Notes under the pieces: generated by a model
What the model saw: only the letters and a program-made list of their open reading frames with translations
Told to the model about the DNA's origin: nothing
Database searches by the model: none
NCBI GenBank assembly: GCA_937877765.1
Contig: CALGBN010000186.1
Span: 1-7,744, forward strand
Direction: 5' to 3'
DNA length: 7,744 nt
Source: Candidatus Bathyarchaeota archaeon
GTDB lineage: Archaea; Thermoproteota; Bathyarchaeia; TCS64
In this document: one piece after another, positions 1-6,464 of the stretch
Numbering within the stretch: position 1 is the first letter of the stretch
Layout: every line of letters begins with the position of its first letter
Made by a program: the position numbers and the translations under genes

Positions 1-19
1 AGATGTGTATAAGAGACAG
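1..19. other. Tn5/Nextera mosaic-end adapter remnant
   Basis: The first 19 bases are exactly AGATGTGTATAAGAGACAG, the transposase mosaic end used in Nextera-type libraries. It is library sequence left in the assembly. Read as protein it gives a false N-terminus (MYKRQ) joined to the real rpoA'' fragment, so genome sequence should be taken to begin at base 20. Confidence 0.97.
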
Positions 20-319
20 GTGCTAACCGAGCAGGGCTTGGACGTAGATATACGTCACGTCATGCTCGTAGCCGACATAATGACCAAAACCGGTGAGGTC
101 CAGCAGATCGGAAGACACGGTATCAGCGGCGAGAAATCAAGCGTACTAGCTAGGGCAGCCTTCGAGTTGACCATCCAGCACCTTGTAGACGCAGCGATCA
201 AGGGTGAAACCGATCCACTTAAAGGCGTCATCGAAAACATAATCGTCGGACAGTCAATGCCACTGGGAACAGGAAGCGTTGAGCTGTTTATGACACAAAG
301 AGGAAGAAGCGATGAGTAG
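20..319 (+). CDS. rpoA2: DNA-directed RNA polymerase subunit A'' (C-terminal fragment)
   Basis: This is the last 99 residues of the archaeal RNA polymerase A'' subunit, the C-terminal half of the largest subunit, which archaea encode as a separate gene. The stretch [15 protein letters not shown], followed by [19 protein letters not shown], is the highly conserved C-terminal region that packs near the cleft and jaw. The closing segment, with [11 protein letters not shown], is also typical. The 5' part is missing because the contig begins here, and the first five apparent residues upstream come from adapter. The stop is TAG, and its end overlaps the rpl30e start by 8 bp, indicating one polycistronic transcript. 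Identification is firm; the fragment itself shows nothing unusual. Confidence 0.95.
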   Translation: MLTEQGLDVDIRHVMLVADIMTKTGEVQQIGRHGISGEKSSVLARAAFELTIQHLVDAAIKGETDPLKGVIENIIVGQSMPLGTGSVELFMTQRGRSDE

Positions 320-620
320 CAGAGATCAACAGCTGAGACTCGCTCTCTCCACTGGCAGGGTCCAACTGGGCTCCAAACAGGCGGTAAGAGAGCTCAGAAG
401 AGGACGGGCAAAGATGGCTATATTGAGTAGCAACTGCCCAAAAGAGATGAAAGAATCCATAGAGAACTATGGAAGACTTGGAGAAATACCAATCTGGCAC
501 CATGATAAGGACAGCGTGGACCTTGGAATGTTATGTGGAAAACCTTATCCCGTATCAACCATTGTCATAAACGACCCGGGCGACTCAAGGATTCTTGACA
601 TCGTGAAGGAAGAAGAATAG
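312..620 (+). CDS. rpl30e: Ribosomal protein L30e
   Basis: This is a 102-residue protein of the L7Ae/L30e family, a component of the large ribosomal subunit in archaea and eukaryotes. Family hallmarks are the early [24 protein letters not shown] region (about residues 20-44), where a lysine/arginine-rich helix precedes the strand ending in the Asn-Cys-Pro turn, and the later [22 protein letters not shown] region (about 71-92). Length is normal for the family. It starts at an ATG inside the end of rpoA'' (8-bp overlap), with a purine-rich GAGGAAG ribosome-binding sequence just upstream, and ends in TAG two bases before nusA. The position between rpoA'' and nusA is the standard archaeal arrangement. 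Confidence 0.95.
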   Translation: MSSRDQQLRLALSTGRVQLGSKQAVRELRRGRAKMAILSSNCPKEMKESIENYGRLGEIPIWHHDKDSVDLGMLCGKPYPVSTIVINDPGDSRILDIVKEEE

Positions 621-621
621 A

Positions 622-1059
622 ATGCTAGATAACGTAAAAATTACAGAGACTGAGATGAAGTACATCCAGCTCCTGCAGAACATGACAGGAGCGACTATCG
701 TGGACTGCATCGTAGACGAAGAGAATGATACAATAATTTTCACAGTCAAGAAAGGAGAAGTCGGCTTAGCAGTAGGCAAAGGCGGAGAGAAAATCAAACG
801 ATTCCGCAACATGACAAACAAACAAGTCGAGATATACGAGTACATGCCTGAGGCAGACAAGTTCATCAAGAACGCGCTCAAACCAGCCAAGGTCAAGGAT
901 ATCCGCCTAGTAGACCGTATGGAGGGTAAGAAGATCGCCATGGTGAACGTGGAGCCTAAGGACAAGGGTATCGCCATCGGTAAGAATGGGTCTAATATCA
1001 AGAAGATCCGTTTCCTCGCTGAGAGGTATTTCCAGCTCGATACAGTTGTTATAAACTAG
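622..1059 (+). CDS. nusA: NusA-like transcription factor, two KH domains
   Basis: This 145-residue protein matches the archaeal short form of NusA, which has only the two RNA-binding KH domains and lacks the N-terminal polymerase-binding and S1 domains of bacterial NusA. The first KH loop is GKGG at residues 52-55, inside GLAVGKGGEKIKRF. The second is GKNG at 120-123, inside KGIAIGKNGSNIKKI. It probably binds nascent or ribosomal RNA during transcription; that role is inferred from the family. The ATG lies one base after the rpl30e stop, with GGAAGAAG upstream, so it is the third gene of the operon. Many archaea next have rps12 and rps7; here a T-rich terminator follows and the next gene is on the other strand. 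Confidence 0.94.
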   Translation: MLDNVKITETEMKYIQLLQNMTGATIVDCIVDEENDTIIFTVKKGEVGLAVGKGGEKIKRFRNMTNKQVEIYEYMPEADKFIKNALKPAKVKDIRLVDRMEGKKIAMVNVEPKDKGIAIGKNGSNIKKIRFLAERYFQLDTVVIN

Positions 1060-1063
1060 GACG

Positions 1064-1085
1064 TTTTTCTTCCATCATTTTATTC
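1064..1085 (+). terminator. T-rich terminator after nusA
   Basis: Five bases after the nusA stop there is a run of five T, then further pyrimidine-rich sequence (TTTTTCTTCC, then ATTTTATTC). Oligo-T tracts on the coding strand are the usual intrinsic termination signal in archaea. It closes the rpoA''-rpl30e-nusA operon before the convergent membrane-protease remnant, which ends at 1112. No hairpin is visible, and archaea do not require one. Confidence 0.6.
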
Positions 1086-1111
1086 ATTCTATAGGGTATT
1101 TGTATCTAGGT

Positions 1112-1926
1112 TTAGACTAAGTAGTGGCTTATTATCCAGTAGATGGTGCCTATTAGATTGATGTAGATATGAGTCGTGGTTGATATCTCCGTGTTTGTAC
1201 GCTGCTTTGCCCATCCCGCTGTCAGTCCGAAGCTTATCAAGAAGAGTAGTCTTGTTAAAACTAGGTCTGCCACACAGTGTTTAGCGCTGAATAGGATGCT
1301 GACGATGGTTATGGCTGTCCATGGGTTCATGTAGTAGCTGAGTTTGGTCTGTATAATGCCTCGCTAGAGGAACTCCTCGACTATTGGTACCCATATGCCG
1401 TTGACTAGTATGAAGACGATTGAGACTGCTATTTTGTAGTGTTCTGCGTAGAGTGGTGTGTTTGTGTATATTGTGGTGTTGTATGTTGATTGTATGAACT
1501 CGTAGAGCTGGGGGTTCCAGTTGAATCCAGAGAAGAATAATACATAAATCTGTTTACCACCTGTATGCCGATAACCACTGCTAGTGCTGCGTTGTAAAAG
1601 GTGACTCTCTGATACCAGTCATTTATGTTGAAACCAGTGTAGCCAGTCTTCTGCCGTACATCATCGCCAATCAAAACATAGGCTATTATGCAGATTACAG
1701 CATAGAATCCGCCAAGGCAGATGAGGTCCATAAAGAAGTAGTTGAAATAGGTAGGCAGCAGGACTGAGATGATTCTCCTTGACGTAAACTCACCAGCTAT
1801 GATGATCAATGCTAGTAGAAATGCAAGGGATATGTCTCGTATTGGCGTGGTTTTAAACACTGTATCTCTTGGTTTGAGTGTCTCTGAGTCAAACTTTGCC
1901 CTCTGTCGCTGGAACCAAGAAACCAT
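1112..1926 (-). pseudogene. CPBP-family (CAAX-protease-like) intramembrane metalloprotease, disrupted
   Basis: Two minus-strand frames join into one CPBP/Abi-type membrane glutamic protease of about 271 residues. The N-terminal part (1926 to about 1560) has hydrophobic segments such as ISLAFLLALIIIAG and LICLGGFYAVICIIAYVLI. Near 1555-1566 the coding frame shifts by one base; from 1558 on, the other frame reads GKQIYVLFFSGFNWNP and onward. That frame carries all three family motifs: EEFL-stop-RG (EExxxR, with TAG at 1366-1364), FSAKH (FxxxH) and HIYIN (HxxxN). The stop replaces the residue usually occupied by Phe, Tyr or Trp. An 815-nt span fits a single missing base. Two lesions favour a pseudogene; base errors in the assembly are the main alternative. 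The other catalytic residues are intact, so any decay is recent. It lies 32 bp behind the PH-like gene, probably cotranscribed. Confidence 0.8.
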
Positions 1927-1958
1927 ACACAGTAATGAATAAGGTTGGTTTTAGAATT

Positions 1959-2438
1959 TTATCCAGAAAATGGTCTCTCTGACAGATCGTTTACTAGGTT
2001 AACGATCTCCTCTGGATGATTTGTGCTGAAGAATAATTTTCTACCTCTTCTAGGTTTTACTAATACTCCTGTTCGATAGTTTTGGATGAATCCGATGCTC
2101 CAGTCCCACCCGAATCTGATTCCAAAGCCACCGTACCAGTACCATCGTGGACTGTATATCTTGATGCTTTCAATATTACTTATCTTGATGCTGTGTTTGA
2201 TTACGCCGAATCCAACTTTAAGTCTGGTTGATGTAATGGTTACCTCTAGTTTCATGAAATTCGCGTAAATAAAGCCAAGAATCATTATGATGAACACGAG
2301 AAGCTTCTGTGGAATCCCATTAGACGTCATAACGCTAAGATACATTATGAGTCCAATCATTCCGAATACAAGAACCCCCATTATCGGATGCGCTGGAACC
2401 TCTTCCACATACCTTATGTCGCTGTTGTACTCTGTCAC
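1959..2438 (-). CDS. Small membrane protein with PH-like domain
   Basis: About 159 residues if translation begins at the GTG at 2438; the frame is open further upstream to 2591, but that part would overlap the divergent deacetylase gene and looks non-coding. A short polar N-terminus is followed by a hydrophobic hairpin (about residues 19-37, IMGVLVFGMIGLIMYLSVM, and 46-62, LLVFIIMILGFIYANF). Next comes a compact beta-rich domain: LEVTITSTRLKVGFG, then ISNIESIKIY, GGFGIRFGWDW, and TGVLVKPRRGRKLFFST with the closing helix HPEEIVNLVNDL. This resembles the bacterial/archaeal PH-like membrane proteins found in many envelope loci. Specific function is unknown. No ribosome-binding site precedes the GTG, so the start is uncertain. 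It is upstream of and collinear with the protease pseudogene. Confidence 0.7.
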   Translation of the reverse strand: MTEYNSDIRYVEEVPAHPIMGVLVFGMIGLIMYLSVMTSNGIPQKLLVFIIMILGFIYANFMKLEVTITSTRLKVGFGVIKHSIKISNIESIKIYSPRWYWYGGFGIRFGWDWSIGFIQNYRTGVLVKPRRGRKLFFSTNHPEEIVNLVNDLSERPFSG

Positions 2439-2462
2439 AATAATCTTTTCTTGATGTAACCT

Positions 2463-2469
2463 AAAGGGG
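2463..2469 (+). promoter_or_regulatory. Ribosome-binding site choosing the deacetylase start
   Basis: AAAGGGG ends six bases before the ATG at 2476. The frame also allows a TTG at 2470, directly abutting this site, and a later ATG at 2515 that has no comparable purine tract. Spacing therefore favours 2476. Confidence 0.6.
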
Positions 2470-2475
2470 TTGCTG

Positions 2476-3312
2476 ATGGGTAAGATAAAATCGTTGAACT
2501 GTGTAGATGTTTGTATGAAACAAGTATGGCATGAGGGCAACCAGTGTGCTGCCTGTTTTACTTTTGATCTTGACGCAGAGTGGGTCTTCATGGGAAATGA
2601 CCCGAGTGTAGCTGAAAAACCACGTATACGGAGTCAAGGCGAGTATGTCTGGAACTCAAACATTATCCCAAGACTGCTTGATGTCCTTGATGCACACGAT
2701 CTCAAAGCAACATTCTTCGTAGTAGCAATGAACGCTGTTAATCACCCTGATGTTGTTGGTGAGATTGTTGACCGTGGACATGAGGTTGCTACTCATGGCT
2801 GGAAACATGAAGCTGTTGATCATTTACCATATGACGAGGAGAAAAAACTACGCCTCAAGATGATTAAAGCTATTGAGGATGCTACTGGTGTTCGTCCAGT
2901 GGGTAACCGTGTGGCTGGTGGCGAGATTGGACCCAATACTCATGATATTTTGAAGGAGCTTGGGTTCCTCTATGATAGCAGTATGCGTGGCAGTGACTTA
3001 CCCTACAAGCTGGATAATGGACTGGTTATCGTTCCTAGCTATTACGAAATGGATGACTTCCACTTGTTCGCAGATTATCCTTTTGGTGCCTATAAGGCGC
3101 GTATGATGAGCCCCGAGACTGGTTACGAGATATGGACAAACGCATTTGATGGTTACTATAGGTATGGTCTATGTTGGACTACCATGTTCCATCCCCAGAT
3201 CATCGGTAAACCGGGCAACATCATGCTATTGGAGCGGTTGATTGGGTATGTGAAGAAGTTTCCCGGTGTCTGGTTTGCTAGTGCAGGTATGATTGCTGAG
3301 CACTGGAAATAA
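2476..3312 (+). CDS. Polysaccharide deacetylase, NodB fold (CE4-like)
   Basis: This is a 278-residue NodB-homology deacetylase, expected to remove N-acetyl (or related) groups from a sugar polymer or small amide using a divalent metal. Visible motifs, numbered from this ATG: FDLDAEW (Asp31 and Asp33, metal and base region), THGWKH (His107 and His111, the HxxxH metal pair), GNRVAGG (Arg145), and FHPQIIGKPG with His239. The pattern DLDAE in place of TFDDG resembles the allantoinase-like/PuuE branch of the family. No signal peptide or membrane helix is seen, so it is probably cytoplasmic or acts on a lipid-linked or soluble precursor. It sits 100 bp upstream of the membrane glycosyltransferase on the same strand, which suggests it modifies that enzyme's product. 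Substrate is inferred only. Confidence 0.88.
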   Translation: MGKIKSLNCVDVCMKQVWHEGNQCAACFTFDLDAEWVFMGNDPSVAEKPRIRSQGEYVWNSNIIPRLLDVLDAHDLKATFFVVAMNAVNHPDVVGEIVDRGHEVATHGWKHEAVDHLPYDEEKKLRLKMIKAIEDATGVRPVGNRVAGGEIGPNTHDILKELGFLYDSSMRGSDLPYKLDNGLVIVPSYYEMDDFHLFADYPFGAYKARMMSPETGYEIWTNAFDGYYRYGLCWTTMFHPQIIGKPGNIMLLERLIGYVKKFPGVWFASAGMIAEHWK

Positions 3313-3338
3313 TCTTCTTTGCCCCAGTTTTATGGGAT

Positions 3339-3352
3339 AAATTTATATAAAA
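3339..3352 (+). promoter_or_regulatory. Archaeal TATA-box promoter for the GT2 gene
   Basis: AAATTTATATAAAA is a strong archaeal TATA-like element. The expected start site about 25 bases further on (near 3371) would leave a leader of around 40 bases before the TTG start at 3413. It suggests the glycosyltransferase has its own promoter in addition to any read-through from the deacetylase gene. The upstream BRE was not clearly resolvable. Confidence 0.6.
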
Positions 3353-3412
3353 CTAAACAAAACTTGTTTTATACTTTCAAAACCTATTGAAAGATATATG
3401 TGGGGGTAACGG

Positions 3413-4969
3413 TTGCACCAGTACCAGATCGGGTTAACCGCATCATACATAGCGTTAACCCTAGGCGGCTTCTACTTCATCTACGCTATCAAATACTATA
3501 TTTCAAGTCTCATAGCTCTCGCCCTCTTCTCAATGGATACATCACGACTACCCCCTGAACACAGAATACATAGGATACTGGCCCAGAGGGATGGAGAGCC
3601 TGTGCCTATTGGTGATGAGCCATGGGTCTCGATCCATCTGCCTTTCTTCAATGAGTTGAATGTGGCTCGACGTATCCTTGAGGCTTGTATGGACATCAAT
3701 TACACCAACTTTGAGGTGCTGGTTGCTGATGATTCTAGAGATACTACCGTGGAGATTCTCAGGGAGCGTGGATGGCAGCACGGTAGCCCTATCATCAAGT
3801 TTGTCCACAGGAAGGACCGTAGCGGGTACAAGGGTGGAGCATTGAAGGAGGCGATGAAGTTCATGCATCCTCTCGCTGAGTATATTGTTGTTTTTGACGC
3901 TGACTTTGTGCCCCCTGCAAATATTCTACGACAGTTTATACACCAGTTTAGACTCCACGAGAAAGATGTAAAGCCCGTCGCAGCGGTCCAAGGCTATCAG
4001 CTTCATTACTTGAACCGGAATGAGAACTGGATCACCAAGGGAGTGCGCGCCGAGTTCAGTGGCAGCTACATGATTGAACGTCTCGCGGAGGAGGTTTATG
4101 GCGCTATGAAGATGGTGAGTGGTAGCGTCTTCATGTTCAGGGCTGGGCTTCTTCGGGAGCTTGGTTGGAATCATAGTATTACTGAGGACTGGGATTTGAC
4201 GCTGAGGCTCTATCTTGAGGGGTTTAAGGTGGTTTACACTCCGTTGATTCAGGCGCCAGCAGAGATTCCAACCACTGTTAGAAGGATCATCAGGCAGCGG
4301 ATGCGGTGGGCAGAGGGACACACGTACGCGGTCCGGAAATATTTCCTTTCCGTAATTCGCAGTGGGAGAATAACCTTAGCTGAGAAGCTGGAGTTTCTCT
4401 ACTTTGCCCCCTACTATCTTCAGTCCTGTGTCTTTATCATTGGCTGTATGGCTTGGACTGTAGCTCAATATTATAAACGACACCCTGTCTTCTGGACGCC
4501 TACGCTTGGCTGGAGTTTGGTTTTGAGTAATTTCTGCGCGATCCCGGTGATGGGTTTAACGGGGGTTTTTCTTGAGGGAGACTTGGCTGAGGATTACAGT
4601 GGGGTGTTTAGCTTCATTGCCCTAAGTTACTTTATTATGCCATATCAGGCGTATGCTGCTTTGAAGGGTCTGCTGGAGGCGGAGGAGGGTTACTGGGTAC
4701 GTACCTTGAAGACTGGTCATGTTACTGATTATTTCCTTGGTGTGAAGCTCAGGGGACTGATTGAGTGGATTAACCGGCTGAGGACCAAGCGGGATCTGGA
4801 TCTTGTTGATGATCTTCCGATTATCAGGCTTCCTGTTAGGCGTCTTCTCTTTTTCTGTATTGTTTTTCTTGTTTGTTGGCCGTTGCTTGAGTTTGTTTGC
4901 GGTGTATCAACGGGGGAGTGTCTCGTGTATAATCTTGGTTATGTGTTGAGAGGTGTTGTGAATGGGTAG
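3413..4969 (+). CDS. Membrane glycosyltransferase family 2 (processive polysaccharide synthase type)
   Basis: This 518-residue GT2 enzyme is built like cellulose, chitin or poly-N-acetylglucosamine synthases. An N-terminal membrane segment (about residues 7-38) precedes the cytoplasmic GT-A domain. Catalytic motifs are in order: VADDS (104-108), KGGAL (140-144), FDADF with the metal-binding DxD (161-165), ITEDW general-base motif (256-260), and QRMRW (295-299), the Q/RxxRW acceptor signature of processive enzymes. C-terminal hydrophobic segments at about 332-352, 366-386, 398-415 and 475-497 would form the export channel. It starts at TTG, supported by GGGGGT six bases upstream; an in-frame TAA just before rules out an earlier start. 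It probably makes an exported polymer or glycolipid; the sugar is unknown. Neighbouring genes are the NodB-type deacetylase upstream and a coupled small gene downstream. Confidence 0.92.
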   Translation: MHQYQIGLTASYIALTLGGFYFIYAIKYYISSLIALALFSMDTSRLPPEHRIHRILAQRDGEPVPIGDEPWVSIHLPFFNELNVARRILEACMDINYTNFEVLVADDSRDTTVEILRERGWQHGSPIIKFVHRKDRSGYKGGALKEAMKFMHPLAEYIVVFDADFVPPANILRQFIHQFRLHEKDVKPVAAVQGYQLHYLNRNENWITKGVRAEFSGSYMIERLAEEVYGAMKMVSGSVFMFRAGLLRELGWNHSITEDWDLTLRLYLEGFKVVYTPLIQAPAEIPTTVRRIIRQRMRWAEGHTYAVRKYFLSVIRSGRITLAEKLEFLYFAPYYLQSCVFIIGCMAWTVAQYYKRHPVFWTPTLGWSLVLSNFCAIPVMGLTGVFLEGDLAEDYSGVFSFIALSYFIMPYQAYAALKGLLEAEEGYWVRTLKTGHVTDYFLGVKLRGLIEWINRLRTKRDLDLVDDLPIIRLPVRRLLFFCIVFLVCWPLLEFVCGVSTGECLVYNLGYVLRGVVNG

Positions 4970-5306
4970 ACATTACAGTGTAGCTGAGGGTAACCTCTAT
5001 ATCTACACCACAGGTAGGGACCGGCTCCTAGACTTGGGGGTCTTTCCGAAAGAGTTGAACTTGTTTGAGGCTGACTCTGCTTGGCGGATCAGTCCATGGA
5101 TCGCAGTCGTAGAGGATGTGGTGCAGCGGGCAATTGAGATGGCTCAAATCATATTACAATTGAATGATTATGAGCGCGTAAGTATCCCTGTTCCAGCCTT
5201 AGAGCATTATTTCCTCGACGGAGACGAGTACAGTCTGTTAGAGACAATAAGAGAAGTGGGTGTAGAGGTGGCTCCGGTGGTAAATCTACCGGATGACGCC
5301 CCCTAG
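4962..5306 (+). CDS. Small acidic protein coupled to the GT2 gene, unknown function
   Basis: I do not recognise this 114-residue protein. It has no membrane segment, signal peptide, cysteine cluster or known catalytic motif. The sequence is rich in Asp and Glu, with a probable central helix (about residues 46-70, WIAVVEDVVQRAIEMAQIIL) and an acidic second half containing HYFLDGDEYSLLETIREVG. It is very likely real: the ATG overlaps the GT2 stop by 8 bp and has a good GAGAGGTG ribosome-binding site six bases upstream, inside the GT2 coding end. That arrangement implies translational coupling, so a regulatory or partner role with the synthase is a reasonable inference but not shown. It ends two bases from the convergent methyltransferase gene. 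Confidence 0.75.
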   Translation: MGRHYSVAEGNLYIYTTGRDRLLDLGVFPKELNLFEADSAWRISPWIAVVEDVVQRAIEMAQIILQLNDYERVSIPVPALEHYFLDGDEYSLLETIREVGVEVAPVVNLPDDAP

Positions 5307-5308
5307 GG

Positions 5309-6376
5309 CTAATAGTAGCCGTATTTAATGACGGCTCTTCCGACGGCGTTGTAGCTTGCTCTTGGCTGGTCTTGGTAGACTGTGCAGCCTGGTCCCAGCA
5401 TGAAGCCTCCGCCCTCCCCTGCGTCCTCGATGGCTTTCTTGACGTCTGCTTCCACTTGATCTATCTTACCTGACCGCATACTGTCATAGCTTCTATCTAG
5501 TCCACCGCAGATGGCAAAGGTGTCGCCGTAGATTTCTTTGGCTTTGTCTAGCCACGTGTAGTCGTGGGCGTCCCAGTTGATTATATCAACAGGGTATTTT
5601 TTGAACCACCCTGATTCCATTAGGTTCTGGTCCTGTGCGTTGCCTTCTGGTGTGCTGCAGATGTGTAGCATCTTGATCTCGCAGTCAACCGCTTCTAGGA
5701 CTTTTTTATCGTAGGCGAGTGCCCATTTTTCGAGTTCTGGTACAGTGAAATCTTTCCAGATTCTGCCTCCTCCGCCGATTCCGTAGAATATTCCTTGTAT
5801 GCCTGTGTCAACGCATGCTTTTGCGAAGTCTATGGTGGTCTCTGTGATGATCTCCATTCCCTGTTTGAGTGCGTCTGGGTTTTTTCTCATGTCCTCTATG
5901 ACGCGTTCAGGAGTTCCGACACCGTTCATTGCTTGTATGATTGGGCTTGGGATGGTGTAGATTACGGGTGTGTTGCGTAGGTCGCGTGATAGTATCTCGT
6001 TGGTGCGTACGAATTCTCGTAGTTCTTTCTTTGGGTCTAGTACCCAGAGTTTTTCCCAGTCTTTTGTTTCTTTTACCGTTGTTGATAGTGTTGGTGCGTC
6101 TTCCTCGTTGTCCTTGAAGTTGAATTTGCTGCCCCATTGCATTGCCATGAATCTGTAGAATGGGGTAACTTTGAGTAGGTCCATCTTGTAGTCGAGTTCT
6201 CTTATCAAGGCCATGTGTCCGCGGGCTGCCTCTTCTCCGTTGCGTTGGGCTAGTTCCCAGCTGTAGTAGTCGAGCCAGTTCACGGCCGGGAAGTGGCCCC
6301 AGATGCTCCAAGGCACCCTGTCGGGCACCTCCCTGCGCATCACCGCCATGACCCTCTCGAATCTCTCTGACTCCAT
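5309..6376 (-). CDS. Uroporphyrinogen decarboxylase/MtaA-family methyltransferase
   Basis: This 355-residue protein belongs to the URO-D superfamily of TIM-barrel enzymes. The N-terminus has the family opening RFERVMAVMRREVPDRVPW. The zinc-ligand arrangement of the corrinoid-dependent methyltransferases (MtaA, MtbA, CmuA) is present: HIC at His238-Cys240 and GPGC with Cys331 near the C-terminus. This favours methyl transfer involving a corrinoid protein or coenzyme M-type thiol over uroporphyrinogen decarboxylation; the actual methyl donor is unknown. No corrinoid protein gene is adjacent, so partners must be elsewhere. The frame also has a TTG at 6385, but the ATG at 6376 fits a nearly leaderless transcript from the upstream TATA-like element. 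The first third is more G+C-rich than the rest. It ends in TAG. Confidence 0.87.
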   Translation of the reverse strand: MESERFERVMAVMRREVPDRVPWSIWGHFPAVNWLDYYSWELAQRNGEEAARGHMALIRELDYKMDLLKVTPFYRFMAMQWGSKFNFKDNEEDAPTLSTTVKETKDWEKLWVLDPKKELREFVRTNEILSRDLRNTPVIYTIPSPIIQAMNGVGTPERVIEDMRKNPDALKQGMEIITETTIDFAKACVDTGIQGIFYGIGGGGRIWKDFTVPELEKWALAYDKKVLEAVDCEIKMLHICSTPEGNAQDQNLMESGWFKKYPVDIINWDAHDYTWLDKAKEIYGDTFAICGGLDRSYDSMRSGKIDQVEADVKKAIEDAGEGGGFMLGPGCTVYQDQPRASYNAVGRAVIKYGYY

Positions 6377-6403
6377 GATTATCAAAAATTAGAGGCCGGC
6401 AGA

Positions 6404-6412
6404 GGATAAAAG
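6404..6412 (-). promoter_or_regulatory. TATA-like element for the MtaA-family gene
   Basis: Read on the minus strand this is CTTTTATCC, centred about 32 bases before the ATG at 6376. The predicted transcription start would be within roughly 6-9 bases of that ATG, which matches the absence of a ribosome-binding sequence there and suggests a leaderless messenger. Confidence 0.45.
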
Positions 6413-6454
6413 TCAGTCCATCACCCCGCGGCGCTCGACTAGAATATGGCATTC

Positions 6455-6463
6455 TTTATATAA
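6455..6463 (+). promoter_or_regulatory. TATA box for the toxin-antitoxin operon
   Basis: TTTATATAA is a consensus-like archaeal TATA element. Its centre at 6459 predicts a start site near 6484, leaving a leader of about 17 bases that contains the GGTGA ribosome-binding sequence (6491-6495) ahead of the GTG start at 6502. The 116-bp gap holding this element also carries the divergent promoter of the methyltransferase gene. Confidence 0.6.
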
Positions 6464-6464
6464 C

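Noticed and set aside
5..19. N-terminal residues MYKRQ in front of the rpoA'' fragment
   Set aside because: They translate the mosaic-end adapter and not genome sequence.
585..1001. 138-residue minus-strand frame over nusA
   Set aside because: It is antisense to the well-supported nusA and has no family features.
1364..1366. Pyrrolysine as the meaning of the in-frame TAG
   Set aside because: TAG ends most genes in this window and the same gene has a separate frameshift, so amber recoding is not the simplest reading; kept only as a testable alternative.
2439..2591. Longer 210-residue version of the PH-like protein
   Set aside because: The extra N-terminus overlaps the deacetylase coding region antisense and has no hydrophobic or domain character.
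3548..4321. Minus-strand frames inside the GT2 gene
   Set aside because: They are antisense to a gene with complete GT2 motifs and show no coding signature of their own.
5907..6452. 181-residue minus-strand frame
   Set aside because: It is an out-of-frame shadow of the methyltransferase gene; the Arg/Thr/Gly-rich low-complexity sequence is not protein-like.
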